This document shows positions 16,836 through 25,373 of a stretch of 64,000 nucleotides of DNA, piece by piece. This DNA is from Marinobacterium alkalitolerans (lineage in GTDB: Bacteria; Pseudomonadota; Gammaproteobacteria; Pseudomonadales; Balneatricaceae). Made by a program: the position numbers and the translations under genes. The stretch is from positions 62,001 to 126,000 of the forward strand of contig NZ_JACVEW010000001.1 of the NCBI RefSeq assembly GCF_017776525.1. Direction: 5' to 3'. Within the stretch, counting starts at the first letter, position 1; each line of letters begins with the position of its first letter. The notes beneath the pieces were generated by a model. The model had not been told where the DNA came from, did not search any database, and saw only the letters and a list, made by a program, of their open reading frames with translations.

Positions 16836-18215
16836 GTGTCTGACAGCACCCTGCCTCTCTCCCTTCGTGGCCGATTGCTGCGTGCGTCGGCCATCATTCT
16901 GCCGCTGGTGATCGTACTGGCCGGCCTGGCACTGTTGAAAGCGTTCAATTCCAGCCTTGAAAATGCGGAAGCCTCACAGGCGCGGCTGCAGGTCTACCTG
17001 CTGCTGGGGGCTATCGATGTGCAGGACGGACGTCTTGAGCTGCCGGATCATCTGCTTGATCCGGGCTTCAGTCGTCTGAACTCGGGGGTTTATGGCTTCA
17101 TTCATGGCGAAGACGGTCGTCTGTTCTGGCGTTCCCGTTCCAGTCAGGCGCTGCCGGCCGAGCTGGTACAGCGCCTGCCCAGCCGGGCGCTGCAGCCGGG
17201 TCAGTCATTGTTCAGCCACCTGCCGGAGCAGAAGCTTTACCTGTTCCAGTATCCGGTCATCTGGGAGAGCGGTTCCGGTGAGGCGCGCTTCCTGATTTCG
17301 GTCCTGCGCAGTGATGAGCAGATTCGCAGCGAGATGAAAGAATTCAGCCGCCAGCTGCTGGGGTGGCTCAGTGCGATCTGTCTGGTCGCGCTGTTGGCAC
17401 AGTACTTTATCATGCGCTGGGGCCTGCGCCCCCTCGACCTGCTGGCGCGCGACCTCCAGCGTATAGAGGCTGGCGAGACCGACAGTCTGGATGGGCGCTA
17501 TCCGGTGGAAGTGCAGGGGGTGACCGACAGCCTGAACCGCCTGATCGAGACCGAACGTCGCCAACGCGAACGCTATCGCAATACGCTGGGGGATCTGGCA
17601 CACAGCCTCAAGACACCGCTGGCCGTGATTCGCGGAGCCGGGGATGAAGGCCAGGATGCCGAGAGTTACCGGCGGCAGGTGGACGAGCAGGCGCTGCGCA
17701 TGCAGCAGATCGTGCAGTACCAGCTGGCGCGAGCGGTGAAAAGTCAGGGGCAGGCGCTGGCCCGAGCCATCCCGGTACAGCCGGTGGTGGAGCGGTTGCT
17801 GGGCGTGATGAAAAAGGTTTATGCCGACACCCCGCGACAGGTGGAACTGTCACTGGAGCCCGGTGCCGGCTTTGCCGGAGATGAGCGGGACCTGATGGAG
17901 CTGCTGGGCAATCTGATCGACAACGCCTACAAGTACGGTGCCCGGCGGGTGGGAGTCGAGGTACAGCTTGAGGGCGATACCCTGCACCTGAGCGTCAGTG
18001 ACGACGGACAGGGCATCGCACCGGAACAGCGTCAGGTGATTCTCGAGCGCGGTGCCCGGCTGGATACGCGTACCCCGGGGCAGGGCATCGGGCTGGCGGT
18101 GGCAGTGGATATTGTCAGCAGCTACGACGGTGCGCTGGAAGTGTCCGAGTCACGCTGGCAGGGCGCCTGCTTCCGCGTGACCCTGCCGGGTGCACCGGTC
18201 AGCCTAAAGTCTTGA
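16836..18215 (+). CDS. PhoQ-like sensor histidine kinase
   Basis: Inner-membrane sensor kinase of 459 residues that partners the preceding regulator. It has a first membrane helix (~15-36), a periplasmic region of ~140 residues, a second helix (~175-195) and a HAMP-like linker. The H-box LAHSLKTPLAVIRGAG (~252) is of the HSLKTPL kind seen in PhoQ. The ATPase domain has N-box LLGNLIDNAYKYG, G1 VSDDGQGI and G2 GQGIGLAVAVDI. The start is GTG at 16836, 2 bases after the regulator stop. The last 17 bases overlap the end of argA on the other strand. PhoQ-like identity does not prove magnesium sensing here. Confidence 0.9.
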   Translation: MSDSTLPLSLRGRLLRASAIILPLVIVLAGLALLKAFNSSLENAEASQARLQVYLLLGAIDVQDGRLELPDHLLDPGFSRLNSGVYGFIHGEDGRLFWRSRSSQALPAELVQRLPSRALQPGQSLFSHLPEQKLYLFQYPVIWESGSGEARFLISVLRSDEQIRSEMKEFSRQLLGWLSAICLVALLAQYFIMRWGLRPLDLLARDLQRIEAGETDSLDGRYPVEVQGVTDSLNRLIETERRQRERYRNTLGDLAHSLKTPLAVIRGAGDEGQDAESYRRQVDEQALRMQQIVQYQLARAVKSQGQALARAIPVQPVVERLLGVMKKVYADTPRQVELSLEPGAGFAGDERDLMELLGNLIDNAYKYGARRVGVEVQLEGDTLHLSVSDDGQGIAPEQRQVILERGARLDTRTPGQGIGLAVAVDIVSSYDGALEVSESRWQGACFRVTLPGAPVSLKS

Positions 18216-19545
18216 AGAACACCTTGGAGTTGCGCTGCAGGTTATAGATCGCCTGCTTTTCATGCGGCAGTCGGTCCTTTTCAGCGGCGTGAAAGCCCCG
18301 TTCCAGAAACCAGTGAGCGGTACGTGTGGTCAACACGAACAGCTGCTCAAGCCCCATCTCCCGGGCGCTGGCTTCAATCGCTTCCAGCAGGCGGTCGCCC
18401 CGTTGTCCGCCGCGATAGTTGCCGTCAATGGCAACGCAGGCCAGCTCACCGATGCGGTCTTCGGCAAAGGGATACAGGGCGGCACAGCCGATAATGGCAC
18501 CGTCGCGCTCGACCACCGTGAAGCGCTCGATTTCCGCTTCCAGCAGTTCACGTGAGCGCCGCACCAGTACGCCTTTCTCTTCCAGCGGCGCGATCAGTTC
18601 CAGAATGCCGCCCACGTCTTCGATCGTAGCCGAGCGCACCTGCTCATAGGAGTGACTGACCACCATGGTGCCCTGGCCGTCACGGGTGAACAGCTCGTTG
18701 AGCAGGGCGCCATCGTCGCGGTACCCGATCAGATGGCAGCGGGGAACGCCCTGCTCGCAGGCGGTCGCCGCACACTCGAGCAGATTGGCGGTTTCGCTGA
18801 AGGGCTGTTCGGGGTCGTCCAGATGCGCGTGATATTGATGCACCAGGCGTCGAGCGGTCTGTGCCAGCAGCTCGCTGCGCAGGTCGCCACGGCTGTCACG
18901 GATACCGCCATCGGCACCGAACAGAATCAGCTTGTCGGCCTTGAGTGCGATGGCCGCCTGAGTGGCCACCTCTTCGACCGCCAGGTTGAACACTTCGCCG
19001 GTCGGTGAAAAGCCCAGGTTGGAGAGCAGTACGATCTGGTTCAGGTCCAGCAGCTTGCGAATGCCGTCATGGTCGATGCGGCGCAGTTCGCCCGTGTGGC
19101 CCATGTCGACCCCATCCAATACCCCCACCGGGCGGGCGGTGACAAAGTTGCCGCTGCAGACACGGATGCGTGCCCCGTGCATGGGGGTGTTGGCCAGTCC
19201 CATGGAGAGGCGGGCCTCAATATCGGTGCGCAGGCAGCCGACCGCTTCGATCACGCACTCCAGAATTTCGGTGGACGTGATGCGCAGGTCATGGTGCAGG
19301 CGGGTGGACAGGCCGCGTGCCTCCAGGCGTCGCTCTGCCTGAGGGCGTGCGCCGTGCACGAGCACCAGTCGAACCCCGAGGCTGTTCAGCAGGGCGATGT
19401 CGTGGACGGTGTTGGCAAAGTTGTCGTCGGCTATGGCCTCGCCACTGAGCATCAGCACAAAGGTCTTGCCCCGGTGCATGTTGATGTAGGGTGAGGAGTG
19501 CCGAAACCAGTTGACGTAGTTGGTGGAGGAGTCGCTGCCGCTCAA
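18199..19545 (-). CDS. argA: N-acetylglutamate synthase
   Basis: Catalyses acetyl-CoA + glutamate to N-acetylglutamate, the first step of arginine synthesis, and is normally feedback-inhibited by arginine. The 448 residues have the two-part structure of classical ArgA: an amino-acid-kinase-like regulatory domain (~25-290, VLVHGARPQAERRL, SNLGFSPTGEVFNL, LFGADGGI) and a C-terminal GNAT acetyltransferase domain (~305-448, CVAIDGNYRGGQRGDRLLEA, TTRTAHWFLERGF). The TTG at 19545 is chosen because GGAG lies 6 bases upstream and the YVNWFRHSSPYI start of the family follows closely; an ATG at 19608 would add 21 unconserved residues. It lies downstream of pit, separated by a strong hairpin. Confidence 0.93.
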   Translation of the reverse strand: MSGSDSSTNYVNWFRHSSPYINMHRGKTFVLMLSGEAIADDNFANTVHDIALLNSLGVRLVLVHGARPQAERRLEARGLSTRLHHDLRITSTEILECVIEAVGCLRTDIEARLSMGLANTPMHGARIRVCSGNFVTARPVGVLDGVDMGHTGELRRIDHDGIRKLLDLNQIVLLSNLGFSPTGEVFNLAVEEVATQAAIALKADKLILFGADGGIRDSRGDLRSELLAQTARRLVHQYHAHLDDPEQPFSETANLLECAATACEQGVPRCHLIGYRDDGALLNELFTRDGQGTMVVSHSYEQVRSATIEDVGGILELIAPLEEKGVLVRRSRELLEAEIERFTVVERDGAIIGCAALYPFAEDRIGELACVAIDGNYRGGQRGDRLLEAIEASAREMGLEQLFVLTTRTAHWFLERGFHAAEKDRLPHEKQAIYNLQRNSKVFFKTLG

Positions 19546-19614
19546 TGTCCGCTCCCGGTCAGGCTTGTTGAGCCTGTCATTGTGCAGCCTTTGGCGGCCG
19601 GGGTCCATGCCTGT

Positions 19615-19639
19615 GGACGGCCCGGGGTCCGGGCCGTCC
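19615..19639 (-). terminator. Hairpin after pit
   Basis: GGACGGCCCGG / CCGGGCCGTCC is a perfect 11-base stem with a 3-base loop, placed 8 bases beyond the pit stop and before argA. There is no T run, so it may end transcription inefficiently or protect the pit message 3' end. Confidence 0.55.
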
Positions 19640-19646
19640 GGCTGGA

Positions 19647-20912
19647 TCAGGTGAACATGCCCTTGAGCATGAAGAAGAACATGATGGCCAGAATGGCACC
19701 GGCCGGCAGGGTCACGATCCAGGAGATGAAGATGGTGCCCACCACCCGGAGGTTGAGGGCCGCCAGTCCGCGGGCAATACCCACGCCCAGCACCGCACCC
19801 ACCAGAGTGTGAGTGGTGGAGATGGGCAGACCGGTACCGGATGCAACAACCACAGTGGTCGCGGCTGCCAGTGTGGCCGCGAAGCCGCGGCTGGGGGTCA
19901 GCTCGGTGATGTTCTGACCCACGGTGGCGATTACCTTGTGGCCGTACATCACCAGGCCTGCAACGATACCGCCGCCGCCAAGCAGCAGAATCCAGGCCGG
20001 CATGGCGGTCTTCTGGGCCACTTCACCACCGGAACCTACGACACCGACGATAGCGGCCAGCGGGCCGACGGCGTTGGCCACATCGTTCGAGCCGTGTGCG
20101 AATGCCATGGCACAGGCGGTAAACAGCATCAGAACGCCAAATACCTTCTCCACGCTGGTGAAGTGGTATTCACGATCGGCGCTGGGGTCGATCTGAATCT
20201 TGCGCTGCATCATGATGCCGATGCCCATGGTGATCAGGCCGATGATGACCGAGATACCGGCGCTCTGGAACCAGCTCAGATGCAGGCCAATATGCTTGAG
20301 GCCCTTGGTGAAGGTCACCATGGCAATGATGAAGCCTACCAGGAAGATGTAGAAGGGCACATAACGCTTGGCGTTGGCGAAGGGCTGCTCGGTATCCAGA
20401 ATCAGCTTCTGCACACTGCGGAACAGGAAGAAGGCGATCACCCCGGCCGTGACGGGCGAAACGACCCAGCTGGCGACGATGGTGCCGACCTTGGTCCAGT
20501 GAACGGCTTCCATGGAGATCCCCACGGCAGCAAAGCCCACGATCGCACCGACGATGGAATGGGTGGTGGAAACCGGCCAGCCGAAATGGGTGGCGATCAA
20601 CAGCCAAATGCCGGCTGCCAACAGTGCTGCCATCATGCCGAACACCAGCAATTCCGGGTTGCCCGACAGCATGGAAGGCTCGATGATGCCTTTGCGGATG
20701 GTGGATGTGACAGCCCCGCCGGCCAGATAGGCACCGGCGAATTCAAACAGGATGGCGATCAGAATCGCCTGTTTCAGGGTCAGGGCGCGGGAACCGACAG
20801 AGGTACCCATTGCGTTTGCGACATCGTTTGCACCCACACCCCAGGCCATGAAGAAGCCGAAGATGCAGGCCATGATGACCATGATGTTGCCGTACTGAGC
20901 AATGATATCCAT
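19647..20912 (-). CDS. pit: Low-affinity inorganic phosphate transporter, PiT family
   Basis: Inner-membrane phosphate permease of 421 residues, driven by the ion gradient. The duplicated PiT signature is plain: GANDVANAMGTSVGSRALTL (~27-46) and HGSNDVANAVGPLAAIVG (~270). About ten membrane helices are predicted, with a central hydrophilic loop around the SADREYHF region. The gene follows the DUF47 partner by 22 bases, the usual orfA-pit pair. It complements the high-affinity Pst system at 1636-7592. A Pho-box-like repeat lies in front of the pair (21664-21692). Confidence 0.93.
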   Translation of the reverse strand: MDIIAQYGNIMVIMACIFGFFMAWGVGANDVANAMGTSVGSRALTLKQAILIAILFEFAGAYLAGGAVTSTIRKGIIEPSMLSGNPELLVFGMMAALLAAGIWLLIATHFGWPVSTTHSIVGAIVGFAAVGISMEAVHWTKVGTIVASWVVSPVTAGVIAFFLFRSVQKLILDTEQPFANAKRYVPFYIFLVGFIIAMVTFTKGLKHIGLHLSWFQSAGISVIIGLITMGIGIMMQRKIQIDPSADREYHFTSVEKVFGVLMLFTACAMAFAHGSNDVANAVGPLAAIVGVVGSGGEVAQKTAMPAWILLLGGGGIVAGLVMYGHKVIATVGQNITELTPSRGFAATLAAATTVVVASGTGLPISTTHTLVGAVLGVGIARGLAALNLRVVGTIFISWIVTLPAGAILAIMFFFMLKGMFT

Positions 20913-20934
20913 TGTGAAGCCTTGTCAGTCTTGT

Positions 20935-21612
20935 TTAACGTGCAAGTAACTGCTGCAGTCGGTTGCCGACCTGCTGAGACAGGTTCGCCAGGTCACCGAC
21001 CCATTGAATGATCTGATACAGGAACATGACATCAATCGGGTAGAGGTCACGTTCAACGGCAAACAGTGAGGAACGCAGCGTGCGTTCATGTTCGTCAGCC
21101 TTGTGTTCGAGCTGATCCAGCTCGGTGATCAGACGCTCGACGATGTCGACTTCATGACCACGGAAACCGGCTGCCAGCAGTTCGTCCAACTCGTTCAGTG
21201 CCAGCACGGCCTGTTCGATCGCCTGGAGCGTGGTGCGCAGCAACTCCAGCAGTTCCTGCTGAATCGGCTCGGGGATAGCCATTTCGCGTCCCAGCATCAG
21301 GCCGGAGATATCCTTGGCCCGGTTGGCGATCTTGTCCTGCATGCGCAGCATGTCCAGCAGGTCGGTGCGTGGCACGGGCAGAAACAGGCTGGCGGGCAAG
21401 CGTTGACGAATATCACGCTTGAGATCGTCGGCCTCATGTTCCAGCTCGGTGATGCGTTGCTGTGAAGCAGTCGCCGCTTGCCAGTCGGATGCCATGACGG
21501 CTTCAAAGAAAGGGATCAGTTCAGCGGCGCTTGCCTGCGCCTTGACGATATGCTCCTGCATCGGCTTGAACGGGGAACGGGCAAACATTTGTAGAATAGG
21601 GCTGTTAACCAT
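20935..21612 (-). CDS. DUF47 (PhoU-like) Pit accessory protein
   Basis: A 225-residue, all-helical cytoplasmic protein of the DUF47/TIGR00153 family, a distant relative of PhoU that is encoded next to Pit in many bacteria and thought to modulate it. Conserved pieces are MFARSPFKPMQEH near the start, ITELEHEADDLKRDIRQRL (~60-78), DLLDMLRMQDKIANRAKDIS (~90-109) and ELDQLEHKADEHER. The ATG at 21612 has AGGAA 6 bases upstream; an ORF extension to 21651 lacks one. It forms an operon with pit. The regulatory role is inferred from family and context. Confidence 0.88.
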   Translation of the reverse strand: MVNSPILQMFARSPFKPMQEHIVKAQASAAELIPFFEAVMASDWQAATASQQRITELEHEADDLKRDIRQRLPASLFLPVPRTDLLDMLRMQDKIANRAKDISGLMLGREMAIPEPIQQELLELLRTTLQAIEQAVLALNELDELLAAGFRGHEVDIVERLITELDQLEHKADEHERTLRSSLFAVERDLYPIDVMFLYQIIQWVGDLANLSQQVGNRLQQLLAR

Positions 21613-21650
21613 ATGCGTTCCTGTTGCAGGTGGGTAAAAAAACTGGCGCA

Positions 21651-21656
21651 AGTATA
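21651..21656 (-). promoter_or_regulatory. Candidate -10 of the DUF47-pit operon
   Basis: TATACT on the minus strand, 38 bases before the DUF47 ATG. Its -35 position would fall inside the Pho-box-like repeat (21664-21692), and no good -35 hexamer is visible. Confidence 0.45.
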
Positions 21657-21663
21657 CGTGCTG

Positions 21664-21692
21664 ATGTCATGGATCTGTAGTCATACTGTCAT
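21664..21692 (+). promoter_or_regulatory. Pho-box-like triple direct repeat
   Basis: Three 7-base units on the plus strand at exact 11-base intervals: ATGTCAT (21664), CTGTAGT (21675) and CTGTCAT (21686). The last two make a good PhoB box, CTGTAGTCATACTGTCAT. It lies in the divergent region between DUF47-pit and the CYTH gene. Its orientation points at the CYTH gene, but it also covers the -35 region of the DUF47-pit promoter, where PhoB binding could repress. Identification as a PhoB site is inference. Confidence 0.6.
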
Positions 21693-21768
21693 AAAAAATG
21701 CCGATTCCTGATGTTCGTCACCTCCTTTACTTGGGTAGACTGATACAAAGAGAGCAGGTGATGGAAAC

Positions 21769-22395
21769 ATGGCGACTGAAACCGAATTGAAACTGCAACT
21801 GGATGCGCAGGATGTGGCAATGCTGCGCACCCACCCGCTGCTGGCGGCAGCCGAACACCAGGCCCCGCAGACGTTGTTGAACACCTATTACGATACGCCG
21901 ACGCTGGCGCTTGCGGATGCTCGGGTGGCGCTGCGCATTCGCCGTCAGGGCACGCGCTTTATCCAGACACTCAAAACCCGAGGGCAAAGTATCAACGGAT
22001 TGCATCAGCGCGGTGAATGGGAATGGACGGTTGCGGGGGATGCACTGGAACCCGAGCACCTGGATGCCAGCGGCTGGCCGGACGCCCTGCCGGCGGCCGC
22101 GAACCTGACGCTGGTACCCGTGTTTACCACCGACTTTCAGCGCGAGCTGTGGATATTGGATCATGCGGGCGCACGGATTGAGGTGGCACTGGATCAGGGT
22201 GAAATACGTTGTCAGTACGGTGACCGGTCGCTGACTGACCCCCTGCTTGAACTTGAACTGGAGCTCAAGTCCGGTGACCCGGAAGCGTTGCACCGGCTGG
22301 CGGAGGCCCTGTCGAGCGAGATCAGGCTGAAGCCTTTTGATATCAGCAAGGCGCAGCGGGGCTATGCCCTGTTCCATCAGCTGGTTGGGTCGTAA
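21769..22395 (+). CDS. CYTH-domain protein (triphosphate tunnel family)
   Basis: A 208-residue cytoplasmic protein of the CYTH superfamily, whose members hydrolyse triphosphates or polyphosphate, or make cyclic AMP, inside a beta-barrel tunnel. The diagnostic N-terminal ExExK motif is present (ETELK, residues 4-8), followed by TYYDTPTLALADARVALRIR with the basic tunnel strand, and ELELELKSGDPEAL near the end. It is the CYTH-only form; the E. coli relative YgiF carries an extra CHAD domain, absent here. GGTG serves as ribosome site. It sits 14 bases before glnE, as ygiF-glnE in E. coli. The substrate, possibly tripolyphosphate, is not shown by the sequence. Confidence 0.88.
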   Translation: MATETELKLQLDAQDVAMLRTHPLLAAAEHQAPQTLLNTYYDTPTLALADARVALRIRRQGTRFIQTLKTRGQSINGLHQRGEWEWTVAGDALEPEHLDASGWPDALPAAANLTLVPVFTTDFQRELWILDHAGARIEVALDQGEIRCQYGDRSLTDPLLELELELKSGDPEALHRLAEALSSEIRLKPFDISKAQRGYALFHQLVGS

Positions 22396-22409
22396 ACGAG
22401 GAATAAGGA

Positions 22410-25322
22410 ATGAATCTGATGACGTCGGTTCTGGACCGAGTGCCAGAACACTTGAATGCGGTGCTTGAGCGGAATCTGGCCCGTATTGCACCGGCGCTTG
22501 AGGCGGTAACACTGTCGGAACAGCAGCAGTGGCATTTGGCCCAGACATTACTGGGCAGTGATTTTGTGGCCGCTCAGCTGGAAGCTCATCCGGAGTGGCT
22601 GGCTCAGCTGCTGGACTCGGGTGATCTTGACCGGGCCTATGATGCCTCGACCTGTGAGGAGCGTTTGCAGGCCTTGCTACAGCCGGTTGAGGATGAGAAG
22701 GCGCTGCAGCGTGTGCTCCGACAGTTCCGCCAGCGTGAGATGATCCGCTTTGTCTGGCGTGACCTGAACCGACTTACCGACATGCGCGGCACCACACAAG
22801 AGCTGTCCTGGTTTGCGGATGCCTGTATCGACCAGACCCTTGAATGGCTGTATCAGGACGCCTGTCGTCGCTGGGGCACTCCGCACTCGCGGCCGGATGC
22901 CAGCGGGCAGCGCCATCCGCAGCGGATGGTGGTGCTGGGCATGGGTAAACTCGGCGCCCACGAGTTGAACCTATCGTCCGATATCGACCTGATTTTCTGC
23001 TTCCCGGCCAATGGTGAAACGGACGGCGAACGCAAGAATCTGGATAACCAGGACTTCTTTATCCGGCTGGGCCAGAAGCTGGTGCAGGCGCTGGATAATC
23101 AAACCATCGACGGATTCGTGTTCCGTGTGGACATGCGCCTGCGCCCCTTCGGTACAGCCGGGCCTTTGGCCTGCAGTTTTGCCGCCATGGAGAGCTACTA
23201 TCAGGACCAGGGGCGTGAGTGGGAACGCTACGCCATGATCAAGGCGCGAGTGGTTGCGGGTGACAAGGCGGCGGGCGACGAGCTGATTCAACTGCTGCGG
23301 CCCTTCGTGTACCGCAAATACATCGACTTCAGTGCCTTTGAGTCATTGCGCGACATGAAAGCGATGATCAACCGTGAAGTGCGCCGCAAGGGGCTGACAC
23401 ATAACGTCAAGCTGGGCGCCGGCGGGATCCGTGAGGTGGAGTTCATCGCACAGGCGTTTCAGTTGATCCGCGGTGGCCGTGACTCCGATCTGCAGCAACG
23501 TGAGCTGCTCAACATTCTGCCGCTGCTGCCGGACAAGGTCGGGATGCCGGAGGCGGCTGTTAACGAGCTGGTGGATGCCTATACGCTGCTGCGTAATCTG
23601 GAGCATGGCATTCAGGCGATTGCCGACAAGCAGACCCAGGAACTGCCGCAGGATGAAGAAGGACGCGCACGTCTGGCCTTTACTCAGGGGTTTGCCGGCT
23701 GGGATGAGCTGATGTCGACGCTTGAGGCGCAGCGCAGCAACGTCTCGCGCCACTTTGCGGATGTTATTGCACCTTCCGAAGAAGCCGATGAGCAGGATGA
23801 CGACGTGCGGGCCGAGTGGCTGGCACTCTGGCATGGCCTGATGGAAGACGAGGATGCGTGTGGCTTCCTGACTGAGCAGGGCTACGAGGATGCCGTTGCC
23901 GCGCTGAAAGCACTGCAGGCGCTGAAGGCACAGCGAACCGTGCAGATGCTGCAGCAGGTTGCGACCGAGCGACTGGAGGCGGTGCTGCCTCAACTGTTGT
24001 CGGCGGCCGGGGAGTACGCCAACGCCAGCGTGACGCTGGAGCGGGTGCTGGTCCTGGTACAGGCCGTGCTGCGCCGCTCGGCCTACTTTGTGCTGTTGAG
24101 CGAGAACCCGGGCGCGCTGCAGCAGCTGGTGCGGCTATGTTCGGCCAGTGCCTGGTTTGCCGAGCAGCTGTCACGTCAGCCCGTACTGCTGGATGAGCTG
24201 ATCGACCCACGCACGCTGTATGCGCCCCCCGACAAGGAGGTGCTACGGGCGGAGTTGCGGCAACAGCTGCTGCGCATCCCGGAAGACGACATTGAGCAGT
24301 TGATGGAGACGTTGCGTTACTTCAAGCATGCGCACATGTTGAAAGTGGCCGCTTCGGATATCACCGGTGTCCTGCCGCTGATGAAGGTCAGCGATTACCT
24401 GACCTGGCTGGCTGAAGCCGTGCTGGAAGCGGTGCTGGATATTGCCTGGCGCAACCTGACCGAGAAGCATGGTGCGCCTCAGCGTGCAGCGGGTGTCCCC
24501 TGTGATCCGGACTTTATCATTCTGGGCTATGGCAAGGTGGGCGGTATCGAGCTGTCATATGGTTCGGATCTGGATCTGGTGTTCCTGCATGACGCCGCGG
24601 CCAACCTGGAAACGGATGGTGGCAAGCCTATCGCCAATACCGTGTTCTTCAACCGGCTGGGCCAGCGCATCATTCACATTCTCAACACCTTTACCCCCTC
24701 GGGCATGTTGTACGAAGTGGACATGCGTTTGAGGCCATCCGGCAACTCAGGCTTGCTGGTCAGCTCGTTGAAGGCTTTCGAGGACTATCAGCGCAGCGAA
24801 GCCTGGACCTGGGAGCATCAGGCGCTGGTGCGGGCCCGTGTGGTGGCCGGCAGCCCGGAACTGGCCGATCGTTTCACTGCGCTGCGTGAGTCCATACTGG
24901 GGCAGCCGCGTGACGAGGCCAAGCTGCGCCAGGAAGTGCGGGAGATGCGTGAAAAAATGCGCCAGCATCTGGGCTCCAAACCCAGTGATGATGAGGAACA
25001 GCGCGTCTTCCACCTGAAGCAGGATCGGGGCGGGATCGTCGATATCGAGTTTCTGGTGCAGTATCTGGTGCTCAGACATGCCCCGGAAAAGCCTGATCTG
25101 CTGCGCTGGACTGATAACATCCGCATTCTGGACAGTGTTGAGGCGGCGGGCCTGTTGCCATCGGAGGATGCGGAGCTCCTGCGCGAAGCCTACAAGGCTT
25201 ACCGGGCGGCCGGCCATCGCCTGACTCTGCAGAACCTGTCAGGGGTGCTGGGGGATGAGGAGATGACAGAGCATCGCCGAGGAGTGGCCGAGATCTGGCA
25301 GCGGATCATGGAGCACGGCTGA
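22410..25322 (+). CDS. glnE: Glutamine-synthetase adenylyltransferase / deadenylase
   Basis: Bifunctional enzyme that adds AMP to, and removes it from, glutamine synthetase according to nitrogen status relayed by PII. The 970 residues match the family (~950). Two nucleotidyltransferase domains are visible, each with the G-x-G-K and SDxDL metal motif: GMGKLGAHELNLSSDIDL (~171-188, deadenylylating half) and GYGKVGGIELSYGSDLDLVF (~704-723, adenylylating half). Helical linker domains and C-terminal helices lie between and after them. GAGG/AAGG precedes the ATG. It is co-oriented with the CYTH gene and ended by the terminator at 25335-25365. Confidence 0.96.
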   Translation: MNLMTSVLDRVPEHLNAVLERNLARIAPALEAVTLSEQQQWHLAQTLLGSDFVAAQLEAHPEWLAQLLDSGDLDRAYDASTCEERLQALLQPVEDEKALQRVLRQFRQREMIRFVWRDLNRLTDMRGTTQELSWFADACIDQTLEWLYQDACRRWGTPHSRPDASGQRHPQRMVVLGMGKLGAHELNLSSDIDLIFCFPANGETDGERKNLDNQDFFIRLGQKLVQALDNQTIDGFVFRVDMRLRPFGTAGPLACSFAAMESYYQDQGREWERYAMIKARVVAGDKAAGDELIQLLRPFVYRKYIDFSAFESLRDMKAMINREVRRKGLTHNVKLGAGGIREVEFIAQAFQLIRGGRDSDLQQRELLNILPLLPDKVGMPEAAVNELVDAYTLLRNLEHGIQAIADKQTQELPQDEEGRARLAFTQGFAGWDELMSTLEAQRSNVSRHFADVIAPSEEADEQDDDVRAEWLALWHGLMEDEDACGFLTEQGYEDAVAALKALQALKAQRTVQMLQQVATERLEAVLPQLLSAAGEYANASVTLERVLVLVQAVLRRSAYFVLLSENPGALQQLVRLCSASAWFAEQLSRQPVLLDELIDPRTLYAPPDKEVLRAELRQQLLRIPEDDIEQLMETLRYFKHAHMLKVAASDITGVLPLMKVSDYLTWLAEAVLEAVLDIAWRNLTEKHGAPQRAAGVPCDPDFIILGYGKVGGIELSYGSDLDLVFLHDAAANLETDGGKPIANTVFFNRLGQRIIHILNTFTPSGMLYEVDMRLRPSGNSGLLVSSLKAFEDYQRSEAWTWEHQALVRARVVAGSPELADRFTALRESILGQPRDEAKLRQEVREMREKMRQHLGSKPSDDEEQRVFHLKQDRGGIVDIEFLVQYLVLRHAPEKPDLLRWTDNIRILDSVEAAGLLPSEDAELLREAYKAYRAAGHRLTLQNLSGVLGDEEMTEHRRGVAEIWQRIMEHG

Positions 25323-25334
25323 GGCGCAGACTGT

Positions 25335-25365
25335 AAAAAAGCCGGCCTGTTCAGGTCGGCTTTTT
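25335..25365. terminator. Bidirectional terminator between glnE and ilvE
   Basis: AAAAAGCCGGCCTG / CAGGTCGGCTTTTT forms a GC stem flanked by an A run and a T run, so it works in both directions. It serves glnE (plus) and ilvE (minus), which converge here. Confidence 0.93.
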
Positions 25366-25373
25366 CAGAGCGG

